In this document: one piece after another, positions 43,254-54,962 of the stretch
Layout of the letters: every line of letters starts with the position of its first letter
How positions within the stretch are numbered: position 1 is the first letter of the stretch
Source of the DNA: Maea johnstoni
Taxonomy: Eukaryota > Annelida > Polychaeta > Spionida > Magelonidae
NCBI GenBank assembly: GCA_963942565.1
Contig: OZ012698.1
Location: 31,375,194-31,439,193, forward strand
Length of the DNA stretch: 64,000 nt
Reading direction: 5' to 3'
Translations under genes and position numbers: made by a program
Notes under the pieces: generated by a model
Told to the model about the DNA's origin: nothing
The model's database searches: none
The model's input: only the letters and a program-made list of their open reading frames with translations

Positions 43254-44576
43254 ATGTATAGCATATTGCGGCGGATATCTAATGTGTCAATCAAAGCATC
43301 TTTGATCATGATGGTCTTCGTTTCCATGGCGATTGGATGTGATCAGGTATGTCACTGCTGCCATGACGTCACTGGATGCTTAGAACTTAATCCAGTAGCA
43401 GCATCAGCAGCAGCAGGCGGGAGACTGAAGATATTCCCTCATGACAACCATGGTGATACCTGGCTCTTGCGATCCCTCTTCATCTGCAACGGAAACGTGA
43501 CAATTGTGACAAATAATTCCCTGGTTAGTGCACAAAGGGTGGAGGAGCTCCATCTGGTGGGCAACGGGATAACTACAATCGAAACAAGCGCATTCCGTGG
43601 TCTGCGGCATCTCCGAGTGTTGTTTCTGCAGAATAATGCATTGCGTATCCTCCCAAAGGGATCACTCGACACACTCGTCTCCCTAACTACCCTGAACCTG
43701 AGGAAAAATCTCATTCAGGAGTTACCCAAAGATTTGTTCCGATTTACGGTAAAATTACGACATCTTGATCTCAGCCATAACCGACTTTCCAGTTTACATG
43801 TCAGCACGTTCAAAGGACTCTTCTTACTTGAGAAGTTGAATTTACACTACAATGCAATTCATACAATCCAATATGGTACCTTTGATAGTTTGATAAATCT
43901 CAGGGTATTGCTGTTACAAAACAATGATTTAAGCACACTTCCTCCTGATCTGTTTCAAAACACGTCCAAGTTATCTACATTAGATCTTTCAGGAAACAAG
44001 ATCAGGACGTTTGATGTCAAGCTTGTTTCAGCATTGAAGAATATCAGTATTTTCAATACATCCGGTAACCCGCTTCACTGCGAGTGTGTTCTCGAACCCT
44101 TCCAAAGATGGCTGCTACCCTCAGCAACAAAATGGCCGCAAAGTGCACTTCCGGTTTGCCATACTCCAATACGATTGGTCAGAAGATTGCTCCTGACGCT
44201 CCATACAACAGAACTCTGCCCGGTGTTAGCGAAATTTTCGACCGCCAGCGAAAAGACCCGGGTTGATCGCAAGAAAGAACTGGATGCACTCAGGGAGAAG
44301 CTGATGCCCTATAACCCTATGATGGGGGTGGGTACTGCAGCGACACTGAGCGGCATGCTTTTGCTTTTTCTCCTGTGTTTAGGTTTTGACAAGCTGAAAC
44401 GTATGCTGAAACAAAGGTATCGCGAGAAGAAGAGAAAACGAAAGGAAATGTTAGAATATACCAACCCTGAGGAGATAGTGATCTCGGTGGAAAACTCTGA
44501 GGCTCTTGGAGAATCGCCTAAGTTCAATGGAATCATAGTTTGCAATCAGTTAACCGACCACGAAACGTCAGTGTGA
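43254..44576 (+). CDS. Leucine-rich-repeat type I transmembrane protein with PDZ-type C-terminus
   Basis: A 440-residue single-exon CDS. Residues 1-28 look like a signal peptide (basic N-region, hydrophobic 14-28), followed by a cysteine cluster (29-42, an LRRNT-like cap). About seven to eight LRRs of 24 residues run from about 95 to 270 with L-x-x-L-x-L-x-x-N units. An LRRCT cap follows (NPLHCEC at 272-278, later cysteines 302 and 322). One membrane helix (about 357-378) precedes a very basic juxtamembrane stretch (KQRYREKKRKRK) and a short tail ending E-T-S-V, a class I PDZ ligand. The architecture resembles neuronal LRR adhesion proteins but has no Ig or FN3 domain; a precise ortholog is not recognised. 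Several N-x-S/T sites lie in the ectodomain. The start was chosen as the first ATG in frame; Met19 or Met20 would shorten the signal peptide. Confidence 0.9.
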   Translation: MYSILRRISNVSIKASLIMMVFVSMAIGCDQVCHCCHDVTGCLELNPVAASAAAGGRLKIFPHDNHGDTWLLRSLFICNGNVTIVTNNSLVSAQRVEELHLVGNGITTIETSAFRGLRHLRVLFLQNNALRILPKGSLDTLVSLTTLNLRKNLIQELPKDLFRFTVKLRHLDLSHNRLSSLHVSTFKGLFLLEKLNLHYNAIHTIQYGTFDSLINLRVLLLQNNDLSTLPPDLFQNTSKLSTLDLSGNKIRTFDVKLVSALKNISIFNTSGNPLHCECVLEPFQRWLLPSATKWPQSALPVCHTPIRLVRRLLLTLHTTELCPVLAKFSTASEKTRVDRKKELDALREKLMPYNPMMGVGTAATLSGMLLLFLLCLGFDKLKRMLKQRYREKKRKRKEMLEYTNPEEIVISVENSEALGESPKFNGIIVCNQLTDHETSV

Positions 44577-44621
44577 CAAAGTTAGCACATTCCAAGCCTT
44601 GTCCTTCTGGTCCGTCCTCAT

Positions 44622-44627
44622 AATAAA
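44622..44627 (+). terminator. Poly(A) signal of the LRR gene
   Basis: AATAAA 46 bp after the stop codon, with a second, ATAAAATAAA-type signal about 15 bp further on. Confidence 0.65.
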
Positions 44628-46036
44628 GCCAACGATAAAATAAACGGTTTCTTATGTATATCTGTATACTAGTTGGATGAGTTCATTGTTTCAGTTTTGC
44701 TTGCCGTTACCTTTTCTGCCACTGAAAGCTAAATTATGAATTTAAAATTAACGACTTTCAAATGTCAGTGGCAACTTTCTCACTTGTCATAGGTGTGGTA
44801 CGAAGCCCTGGAAAGTGACGTGCGTTTGGCATGTAAAGCACTAGACCGATGGGCCATGTGGGCATCCCATCAAATTTCTGAAGTGTTCAAAACACTAATC
44901 AATCTTTGATAAATTCCACCGCTGTGGCAAGGCCAGCTTAATATATATATGTATGTATGTGTGGGTTTGTGTGTATGTATTGTTTTGAACATATCTAGAC
45001 ACGGTAAAATTAGAGAACAGACCAGAAGAACAAGGCATGTTGCATTATAGGGGGTCATGCATCCTTTATCCATTCCCATTCGTAGACCCCTCATAACGTT
45101 ATGTGTCAATACAATGCAAGAACTAAGTTTGTTCCTAACATCAAAAATACTTAAAATGCATATCAGCAATATTTCTATCAAGATTTTCCCAACCTTTTAA
45201 AAGAAACTTTGTCCGTGACCCTTGTTAATTTTGTTTAATGTAAAGGTGTCAATAAATGGGAAGGACCAAACTAGCATATTATCGACTTTCTATTTTACAC
45301 CTTTTCCAGTGATTGGTTCAGAGAAATGAGTATGGGTGTTGATCCCTATGTATAATTACATCTCTATTTACACTTGGTTTATTCTTTAGCGATGTGGCAG
45401 GCTTTCCAAGACAATTGTGCACAGATAAAAAGGCACTCCAGAAATGTAAGAGTTAAAAAGGTGAACCATTATAAGTTGTAAATAGACAAGGAATGAAATA
45501 TATTCAGCGGTTGCTTTCCCATTACCCCTGTTATATAAAGTATATATTAAACTAGTTCTAGTAATTGTTTTAAGTGCGAATAATGGCAAATGTTTAGTTT
45601 AGTCAGTCCTTATATTACTGAGATGATAAAATTAAACAAACGTTAAAAAGGGGAATGAGCAACCCACTCCTGCGATTTTGGAAGGCCTAGTATTTCACTG
45701 ATTTTATACTAACTAGCACACCCGTTCACAGTGAGAAAAGCTATGGTCCATGCACAAACCATAGTAAACAACGTTATGTCATATTCTTTTGTAATATTTC
45801 CTAATTAAAATTTAAGTGTTTGAATTGTCATATATTTTGCGCTGTCGATCCAATGTATATTTTTCAATTGAGGTTTGCAAGACAAACAAAAGTAAAGTGA
45901 ACCCATGGCAAATGATATATAATGCTACTCGTACAATTGAAGTGTGTGTTGGTCATGAATGATATATACAACTTTATTCTGTTTGAACTGTGTATTATTT
46001 ACTCTATTATATTTAACATTCTAGTAGGAGCACACA
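44628..46036. other. Non-coding stretch after the LRR gene
   Basis: Near 44760-44875 lies a copy of the dispersed repeat seen at 1428. No other gene recognised. Confidence 0.4.
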
Positions 46037-46255
46037 TACTGTAGATTCACAAAATATTGCGTAGAGTAAATTTTGCGAATTTACAGAAAATCGATTTTTG
46101 CGGGTTTTTTTAAGTTTGTGAATTGGCCGCAACATGGAGTGCCAGCTGTATAATTAACGTGGCAGCACTCATTGCAAATTATAATTTTGCGTCCGATGCT
46201 TAACGCTAAAAATTGCAAAAATTAAACTAACGCAATCTTTTCCGAACTTACAGTA
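46037..46255 (-). mobile_element. MITE family E, copy 2
   Basis: Reverse complement of the 37124-37344 element, with shared 'gcaacatggagtgcca' and 'gcgtccga' blocks and matching ends 'tactgtagattcac' and 'cttacagta'. Confidence 0.85.
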
Positions 46256-47331
<1,076 letters not shown>

Positions 47332-48787
47332 TACTGTTAATTAAGTAACATAAGATCAACCTCCCTTGGTAAAATAGACGCCTTAGTTACCATATGTGAA
47401 ATATTCATTTTATGAATTCACTTTTAATTTAGGCTTCCTATTTCTCTCAAATATATGTCATACTGCGTAGAGATCTAACCCTTGTGCCTGGAAACCCCTG
47501 AAAAACTTTTTCCTTCAATAATAAATGATACCACTATTGTAACAGCATTGTTAAGTTACATTGTTAAATACACCGTTAAGTTACATTGGCGATACTTTAA
47601 GACTACAACTGTATGAATTGGTAGGATCATTTGAAACAGCTAGTTCCTCTCCATTGACAATTAAGTCAATATCTGAAGAATCTGTACATTTCGGCTAGAC
47701 ACCTACTGTATGGATAAAACCAAAGTTGTTTGTTGAACCGAACACAATAACCCGTCCCAATCTGAACATAATGATAAATACAGCAATTGTTGTGTTTGAT
47801 ATAGTTGTTGTTATTTACAGGACATTAGCAATATAATTGGTGCAGTTGATGTGTAGAAATGATAAATGGTTCACATGGATATTGTACAAAATAATAAAAC
47901 AAAGGATACCAAATAAATGTGTTATATTTATTGCATTTCTTCCTCCTGATTACATACTTGCAAACGTTCCTCAAACTTATGTTTCAACATGCTTTCCATA
48001 AAAATCCGTTGATACATGACTTGAATAACCCAATGTATTCAAACAAATTGAACAAGATAAATATACAAATGATCAAGTTCAGGTTAAGAAAGGGTGAAAC
48101 AGGAAAATGGATTAATTGAACAAGGTAAAATATTTTTAGAAACATTTCCTTTCTACCAAAGAGACTGCTGTTGACAAAATTGTTCTTTTACAAAACCCTT
48201 TTTAATCATGGGTATACTATATTTCTACCACTCAATAAGGGATAATATCATTAATCGATGAATAATACAGATAACCTGTTCATATTCACTCTTACAATGT
48301 TTTATAATTTCTTATGACAATATTTATCATATAAAAGAGGACCAGCCTCAAATTGCAGTACAAGAGTTTATTCGACCTTTGAATGCAGTTGAATTGTAAT
48401 GGAACTATAAAATCAAAAAGTTCAAGATTCTAATATCCGATTCTGTTCAGTTAGGCATAAGATCAGGTAAATTCTTTACTCCTTCAATACACCTTTGGAT
48501 TGAACACAAAATTAAAATTCACGTGACACCAAGTGACAAAACTTGCATCTTCCTATTTCTTATTTCAATGGCTCTACGTTCTGTACACATATTGAAATAT
48601 CCAGATATAGTAAGAATATATCATAGTATCTACATGGAGGCAAATCGAAAAGGACCAACTATTCTTATTGTACACCGTCCCCTTGAGCCCACTCAAACCT
48701 CCAATAACTCTTGAAAGATGAAACGAGAACCAGAGACCCTATCCCTGGTTATACACACCACCAATAGGTGGCAGCACCTCATCGTTC
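47332..48787. other. Non-coding AT-rich stretch
   Basis: No gene or recurring repeat recognised. Confidence 0.4.
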
Positions 48788-48996
48788 TTAACCCTTATGC
48801 TGGTGGTGGCTAATTTGTCCAATGCAAAATGATGCAAAAAAGCTGAGAAATGACTGAAAAGGTAGCACATCTATATCTAAAAGTACTCAGCGAGGGCTAT
48901 CCAATGGATACCAACATAACAGGGTTCAGATGGTTTTTAAGAATCTTTGTGTCCTTGTGCTTTGGAAGGAAGTAGCCTCAGTATGGAAGGGTTAAG
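48788..48996 (+). mobile_element. piggyBac-like MITE family A
   Basis: Starts TTAACCCTTATGCTGGTGG and ends 'gtatggaagggttaa', with TTAA at both ends. Confidence 0.85.
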
Positions 48997-49047
48997 TTTA
49001 CAACACTAGCTAACTCTGACTTGGCAATCCCAGATTATTGCTGACTT

Positions 49048-49553
49048 AGGCAGAAATGAACATAAGACCACTCCAATTTTAATTACTTGTCTTACGAGCT
49101 TTTTTGGAAATTCTGTCAGACTCCAAAAAAAAAAGAAAGAAAGTCGACTTTGGTGTCTTGCGCACGAAAGTCGTTTAGAAATTTTATCTCAGACTCCAAA
49201 AAAAAGTGCAAGTTTTAAAAATAATCATTGCAAGGGTGATTCAATCAACTACAGGAATTTATCAATGATGTAGTAGAGCCTCAGATTTGAGGATGTATAT
49301 CTCACACCCTTCAGGTTACAGGGATTAATTGATTGATTGATTTTATTTAGTTGAGAATAGGCTGTTAGAAACATCTCGCTACCAGTCCTAGTCGGCAGAC
49401 TCTAAAAGTTAAAATTAAAATTAAAAAAACCCACATTTTTCAAATTTTTATAAATTTCAAAATGGCTAATTTCCTGCCTCCGAAACTCGTAAAACAAGTA
49501 ATTAAATTGGAGTGGCCTAACCTAGTTTATGAACATCTCTGCTTTAGGCAAAT
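49048..49553. mobile_element. Hairpin MITE, about 505 bp
   Basis: 'gaccactccaattttaatta' and 'gtcttacgag' near 49068-49100 recur as complements near 49487-49530. Outer ends are 'gcagaaatgaac' and 'gaacatctctgc', with 'ttagg' on both sides. Two AC-tract-like 'agactccaaaaaaaa' copies lie inside. Confidence 0.7.
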
Positions 49554-50224
49554 GCTTTAGTCTGATTAATCGTGCATTGGAAACATATTAGGGATTCATC
49601 AATGGTTTTCTCCAGGCAATCTGTTTTTCTCCATCATTCACATGATTCATTCATCCTTAACAAAGTAAAAGTGACTTTATACAAATTTCTAAATCCAATA
49701 TGTTAATACGCATAAGTTTAATGCGCATACTAAATCAGACCTTAGAAGACCAACACATGGAATGGAAACCAGCCGGTCAACCTGAACATGCTAGCCTCAA
49801 CCAGTGTCAATTAATAGTCGCTAATAGGTGCTCTGGGCACCCCCAGCAGGTGGTGGAGATAAGGTTTCTCTGTAATGTAATCGATGCGGGAGCCCTGATT
49901 GGTCCTTGTTCCCACGTGACCTCGTGCTGCTGCCTTATCTGCTAGTCCTGGCATGAGGCTAGCATGTAACTATAGGGCATATAGTAATTGGTCTCTCGTT
50001 ACATATCCATTCTTTTCTTAGTCCAAGATCAGACAAAACTTGACAGCGCACTTTTGTGCCATGTGTGCCAGTTTAATTGTTCTGCTTATGTTCATAAAAT
50101 GTCATCCTTTTTCTAGTAAGCCACTAAAAGGAAGGCTCACATATAAACTGTGGGTCTGAAAAACAAGGTAGCCCTTCTAGCCTAAAATATCGAAATTGCA
50201 GAAAAAGGCTTTTCAGGCTTATCG
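49554..50224. other. Non-coding stretch
   Basis: Nothing recognised. Confidence 0.4.
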
Positions 50225-50378
50225 CATGTTAGAAAGTTGCCAATGACTTGGAGTAAGGCGGTGGTTTTTGCTGGGTACTCCGGTTTCCTCCACTGCTTAC
50301 AACTGGCCAGTCACGAATTAGCCACAATTGGCATAAATGTGACGAAAAAACTAAATTCCAAATTCCAAATTTCAGGCT
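50225..50378 (+). mobile_element. SINE family 2, headless copy
   Basis: Has 'tttttgctgggtactccgg', 'cctccactgcttacaactgg', 'cgaattagccacaattggc' and an 'aattccaaattcc' tail. Confidence 0.75.
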
Positions 50379-50654
50379 TATCAAAACCCCTTGTAGCCCG
50401 ACCAGAATAGTAGATATGAAAAATACAATATAGCCACAACCAAATGCTGACAAAAATATCAAAGATTTATGAGTATTATGATATTTCAGTTATCATACTT
50501 TTCACATGGTTGGTCATGTGACGTTTTATCATTGCACACTATAACAAAGGGCAGGTAAAAGATCTGTGTAAGACTAAAAGATTCATACAGTAAAGGTATC
50601 TATTTCCTGTACTGTTGACAAGTTGCCTGCCAATAAGCAGTAGACCAGATTCCT

Positions 50655-51096
50655 GATGCATTAGAGCTGTACTCACCACTCACGAACTCGAGTGGCTCGA
50701 GCCCTGGGGCAAACTCGCCGAGCTCGAGCTAAAATGTTCAAATCGTGAGCTTGTCTATGTTAGGAACACAAACGTAATACAGAGCACCTAACACACATTA
50801 TTAACATACATAACTGCTTATCGCTGTCATGTCTTCTTTACAATCTCCAATGTATACATTCAAGTGGTGTTGAGTGTTATACTGACCTTTGTACCTCGTC
50901 AGCACGTTTTAAAATTAAATAAACATGGCAATGTTGATAAATCTCCGCCAATAGATATTTATTTTTTAATAGTTGGGCTGGAAAATAAGTATTTGTTTGA
51001 AAAATTGGAACGTCCGTGAGCTCATGAGCTCACGAGTCAAACGGGTGGTGAGCTCATGAGTTGATCTCCCTCTGTGAGTGCAGCTCTATGATGCAT
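50655..51096. mobile_element. Hairpin MITE, about 440 bp
   Basis: Starts 'tgatgcattagagctgtac' and ends 'gcagctctatgatgca'. Inside, repeated 'gagctcatgag' and 'ctcgag' palindromes occur. Confidence 0.7.
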
Positions 51097-51727
51097 AAGC
51101 ATGATGAGATAATTTGGCATGCATATTTGGACTGACCGAGTCTTCTTTCAGTTTATTTTATTTCTGTTAGTACTTTGTTTAGTTTTCGTTTATTGTTTAC
51201 TGTTTATTTGTGTAAAAACTGTATCCGTATGATTTTGTACCACTGTGTATAGTCGATAAACATACAATACAAAACAAAATTCATAACCCACTTCGCTTTG
51301 TACTATAAGCCCAAATATTCATCACTGGACACACAACCAACAGATATCACTCAACAGCCACAGCATAACTCCTAGCCCAGGTGTTGACAAGAATCACGCA
51401 AGAGGTGCGTCCAGCGCATGTGCGTGACCCACCCCCTCTATGATGTAAACAAATACAAGAGCCCTCATATGTCTGTCTCCTAGTCACGTCGCACTAGGGT
51501 GAGATTAGGTGTCTCTAGGGCTTTACCATGGGCCTTATGTTAATTGGTCTGTGGCGACCAATCCAGTTTTTATTCATCTAAGATTAAGCTACCTTTAGCT
51601 GGGATGTCATTAGGGTGTCAGCTTGTCTATACACAGGTTCTCTGGTGGTGATTGGGCATGAAGTCTGTCATAAAATATGCTTGGTCAGCTTGCACATTTA
51701 GAACAGTAAAAGAATATTACTGTACGG
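51097..51727. other. Non-coding stretch with retroelement tail
   Basis: Near 51170-51280 a plus-strand copy of the (ATACA) retroelement 3' end ('gtcgataaacatacaatac') is seen. No gene recognised. Confidence 0.45.
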
Positions 51728-51842
51728 ATGACCCATGTAGCTTGCGAATCAAAGCCATGCTATGAGCTTATCAGGCGTGCGGTCGTGTTTAATGCCTGGG
51801 CTGCTCACACATTTAGTGCAGGAATTAAATATTGGCACTGCA
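51728..51842 (-). mobile_element. MITE family D, partial
   Basis: Contains 'cttgcgaatcaaagc', 'gtcgtgtttaatgcc' and 'gtgcaggaattaaat', family D blocks, ending near 'ggcactgcagtg'. Confidence 0.55.
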
Positions 51843-52224
51843 GTGCTTTCACCCCCAACTAAATTATTAAACATCTAGTTTGAAATTAACCAATTTGTAA
51901 ATCTTAGAAAAGATGCAAGTTAAAGGGACTGAATCTTATACTGTATGCATAAATAACTAAGTTGACAAGTAATAGAATTCTCATTTGAAAAAGCAAATAC
52001 ATACATAAAATACCCAACAGTTAGTAATGTGGGTAGTTAAAAATAAGCAGGGGAACCTGGTTCAATTGAAACATTCTGCTAAAATCATCAAGCGATATTA
52101 TTGCACAATCAGCTTCTAAAAAACGTTATTTAAAATATTCCTTAACAACGTTAAAGCTTAAAGTCACAACATCTTCTGAACTTATCAAGACAATACACTG
52201 GGTGAAAATCTTTAAAAAATAGCC
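51843..52224. other. Non-coding stretch
   Basis: Nothing recognised. Confidence 0.4.
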
Positions 52225-52448
52225 AACCTATTCATGCCTGTAGCACACAATACCGCCTATTTTCATAATAACTCTTTTAAAAAAGGTATTATCTGAAAAT
52301 GTTTGTAGGAGAAATATTGCTCATAATCCAACACACAACTCTCCTTCAAATACTTTGCGAATTTATGATGTATTCCAAAGCTATTTCAATAAGTATCCAA
52401 TGTCCAGAAGACTCTTGTCAAGGAAATAAGCAAGCATAACTGGGTTAA
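52225..52448 (+). mobile_element. MITE family B
   Basis: Starts near 'cctattcatgcctgtagcac' and ends 'actgggttaa'. The interior 'acaactctccttcaaatac' is the family signature. Confidence 0.7.
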
Positions 52449-53052
52449 ACACATAGACATGACAATCAATGTAATCCTTTCCTGGATGTGCTGCATTAAG
52501 TGAAAAACTTTAATGTTGGCACTCTTTTTTCCTGACACCCCTTTCATGTCAGGCCTTTATAAAGAGCCTTGTAATTTAATCAACATTTTATCAAATTACC
52601 ATAAGGTAGCTTAGGGCTTAATTGTTTTCACGAACTTTTTCCCCTACCCTGCATATATCCATACTTTGTTAAACCAACTTCTCTAATATTTGGTGTGTTA
52701 TTCTGTTTAGTCATGGCCTAGACAGTTACAGTCAGTCTGACTATGAAGAAAGGCCATAAGCTATAACATCAGTTAAAATTTCAAAAATAAACCCTATCTG
52801 CCACCTTAAAATAGTATACATCCATCCTAGATAAATGTAGGCCCTGTCACAGTCCTTTTTATACATATACGCTTATCACTGGCCTAGTCGGGGCCAGCCA
52901 AAGAAATATTTACAAGCCCAATAAATTTTTACTAGCCCCAGGCTAAAGGGCTACAAATTTTGTGGCACTTTGAGAACCATTCTAGCAGAGTCCTCAGCCA
53001 ATTTATGACGTAGAGTTCCTTCTGAAAAGCTTGTCTGTATGCCATAGTATTT
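52449..53052. other. Non-coding stretch
   Basis: Nothing recognised. Confidence 0.35.
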
Positions 53053-53293
53053 AGTGACCCATTCATACTCACAGCAGCCAAAAGCAGCCATACAATTTGG
53101 GTGAAATTTTTAAGGTAGAAAAATAGTAGAATAGTTCGGAAAATAATTGATAAGATAATGTTCATCAGCAGACTGCCAACAACTCTCCTTCAAATATTTT
53201 GTAAAATAATTACAAATTTACAAGTTATTGCCAAAACAGTTATAGATCCCGACGTCAATTTTTTTTCGAGGAACTCCTAAGCATTAACGGGTC
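53053..53293 (+). mobile_element. MITE family B, diverged
   Basis: 'gacccattcatactcacag' at the start, 'caactctccttcaaatattt' inside and 'gcattaacgggtcaa' at the end. Confidence 0.6.
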
Positions 53294-53659
53294 AAGGTAA
53301 TGCCATTACTAATAAGGTGTAAGTTTTCATATCTAGGCATGACACTAGAAAAATCAATTATAAATATTCATCGGAAGGATGAATATAAGATAGGGGTTTG
53401 TGCTATAGCACAATACCCCGAAGTAGTAATAGCTCAAAATAAACCACCCACAATAAACACTATATATAAAGTATTTAAAGCGAACTGAGAAATCTTTTGA
53501 ATACGCAAACCGTAGGGTGGACATCGTTAAGATACGTTACAGTATCGGTATCAACAAAACAATACAGTATTCTAATGATACTGTTAATGGTACCACCTCT
53601 CCACAATTCTAACATGAAACGGTACCAAGTTCCAGCGTCCTTCTCTTCACCCGGGGTAC
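53294..53659. other. Region after the receptor-like gene's stop
   Basis: Should contain the 3' UTR on the minus strand. I did not find an AATAAA on that strand within it. Confidence 0.4.
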
Positions 53660-53782
53660 CTAAAGTGAAGTGAGGAATATTTTGATGACGCCGAACTGGA
53701 AGAGCAGGAGCACGATGAAGGATGTGAGGACGATGAGCATCAGAAGCGATGACGGGTAGATCGGCACACGGAATAATTTCGC
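53660..53782 (-). CDS. Receptor-like gene, last exon (helix 7 and stop)
   Basis: Phase 0 start after 'ttttattttag'. Encodes [19 protein letters not shown], then [11 protein letters not shown] and a 10-residue end before TAG. Confidence 0.75.
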   Translation of the reverse strand, partial: AKLFRVPIYPSSLLMLIVLTSFIVLLLFQFGVIKIFLTSL

Positions 53783-54819
53783 CTAAAATAAAAAGGTGGC
53801 ATATGATTTTATCACCTGCTATGCTGTAATTCTTGATGCTGATTGGTCAATATGAAATAGACCTGGCGCAGTTCACACTTTGTAGATTCAACATCGAACG
53901 GTAGAATTCAATATCGAACGGCAAAATTCAATATTACTACTTGGCCAGCAATCTGGCCCCTAGAGGTCACCAGCCTCGTTCTGACGTCCAAAGTTATTTT
54001 ATGAGATGTATTTGTTCTTTTTTCTTAGCATGAAAGAGAAGGGGATAAATTTGTTACGCTCCGTTGGAAAGTGCGGTCGAGCCAGCTATCCACACTCAGT
54101 CATCCAGATCACCACTGGATGACTTCAGGTGGATACAAATTTCACAAAAAAAAACAACTGAAAAATGACTGCAACCTTGACACATGGGTACTCATCTGAG
54201 AGTATGCAGCGAGAGCATCCTAATGAATAACAACATGACAGGGTTTAAATAGTTTTCAAAATACTTAATATCCTTGTGCATTGGATGAAAATAGCCTCAG
54301 CATTGGAAAGGTTAACCAATAATAAAAACCCAAGCTAACTAGTTCATTGTATAGAGTATTTGTGTACGATAGGCTCACCTTGTATCTGATAGAGGACATG
54401 TACAGCAGGAACGAGTCGAGATCGGCGTCGGGCGTTGTCAGGTAGCCAAACGGGCGCACTCGGATGGCATGGCCTAGCTTCCTCAGCGAGTTACACGCTG
54501 CTGACAGACTTGCTGCCTACAACACAGAAAAACAGGTCACAATGCACATAAATACACATAAATGGGGGGCTGGATGGTTTCCTAATGTTATTCAACGCAA
54601 AACAGCATTTGCGATAAGACCATTATTCTCACTGTTGACCACTGCAGTCAATCACAGTTACACTATTACCAGTGCTCAAAGGCAATGAACCATAACTTGG
54701 AACAGCACATTTGGCTACCCATTTTGATTCCAATATTGTGAATAGTCCATATAAAACTGAATTAATTGCATGCAGTCAACAATAATACAATATATATATA
54801 TATATATAAATACATGTAT

Positions 54820-54860
<41 letters not shown>

Positions 54861-54863
54861 CTA

Positions 54864-54962
<99 letters not shown>

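Noticed and set aside
43404-44545. ORFs of 60-91 codons on both strands within the LRR gene
   Set aside because: Shadows of the 440-codon LRR reading frame.
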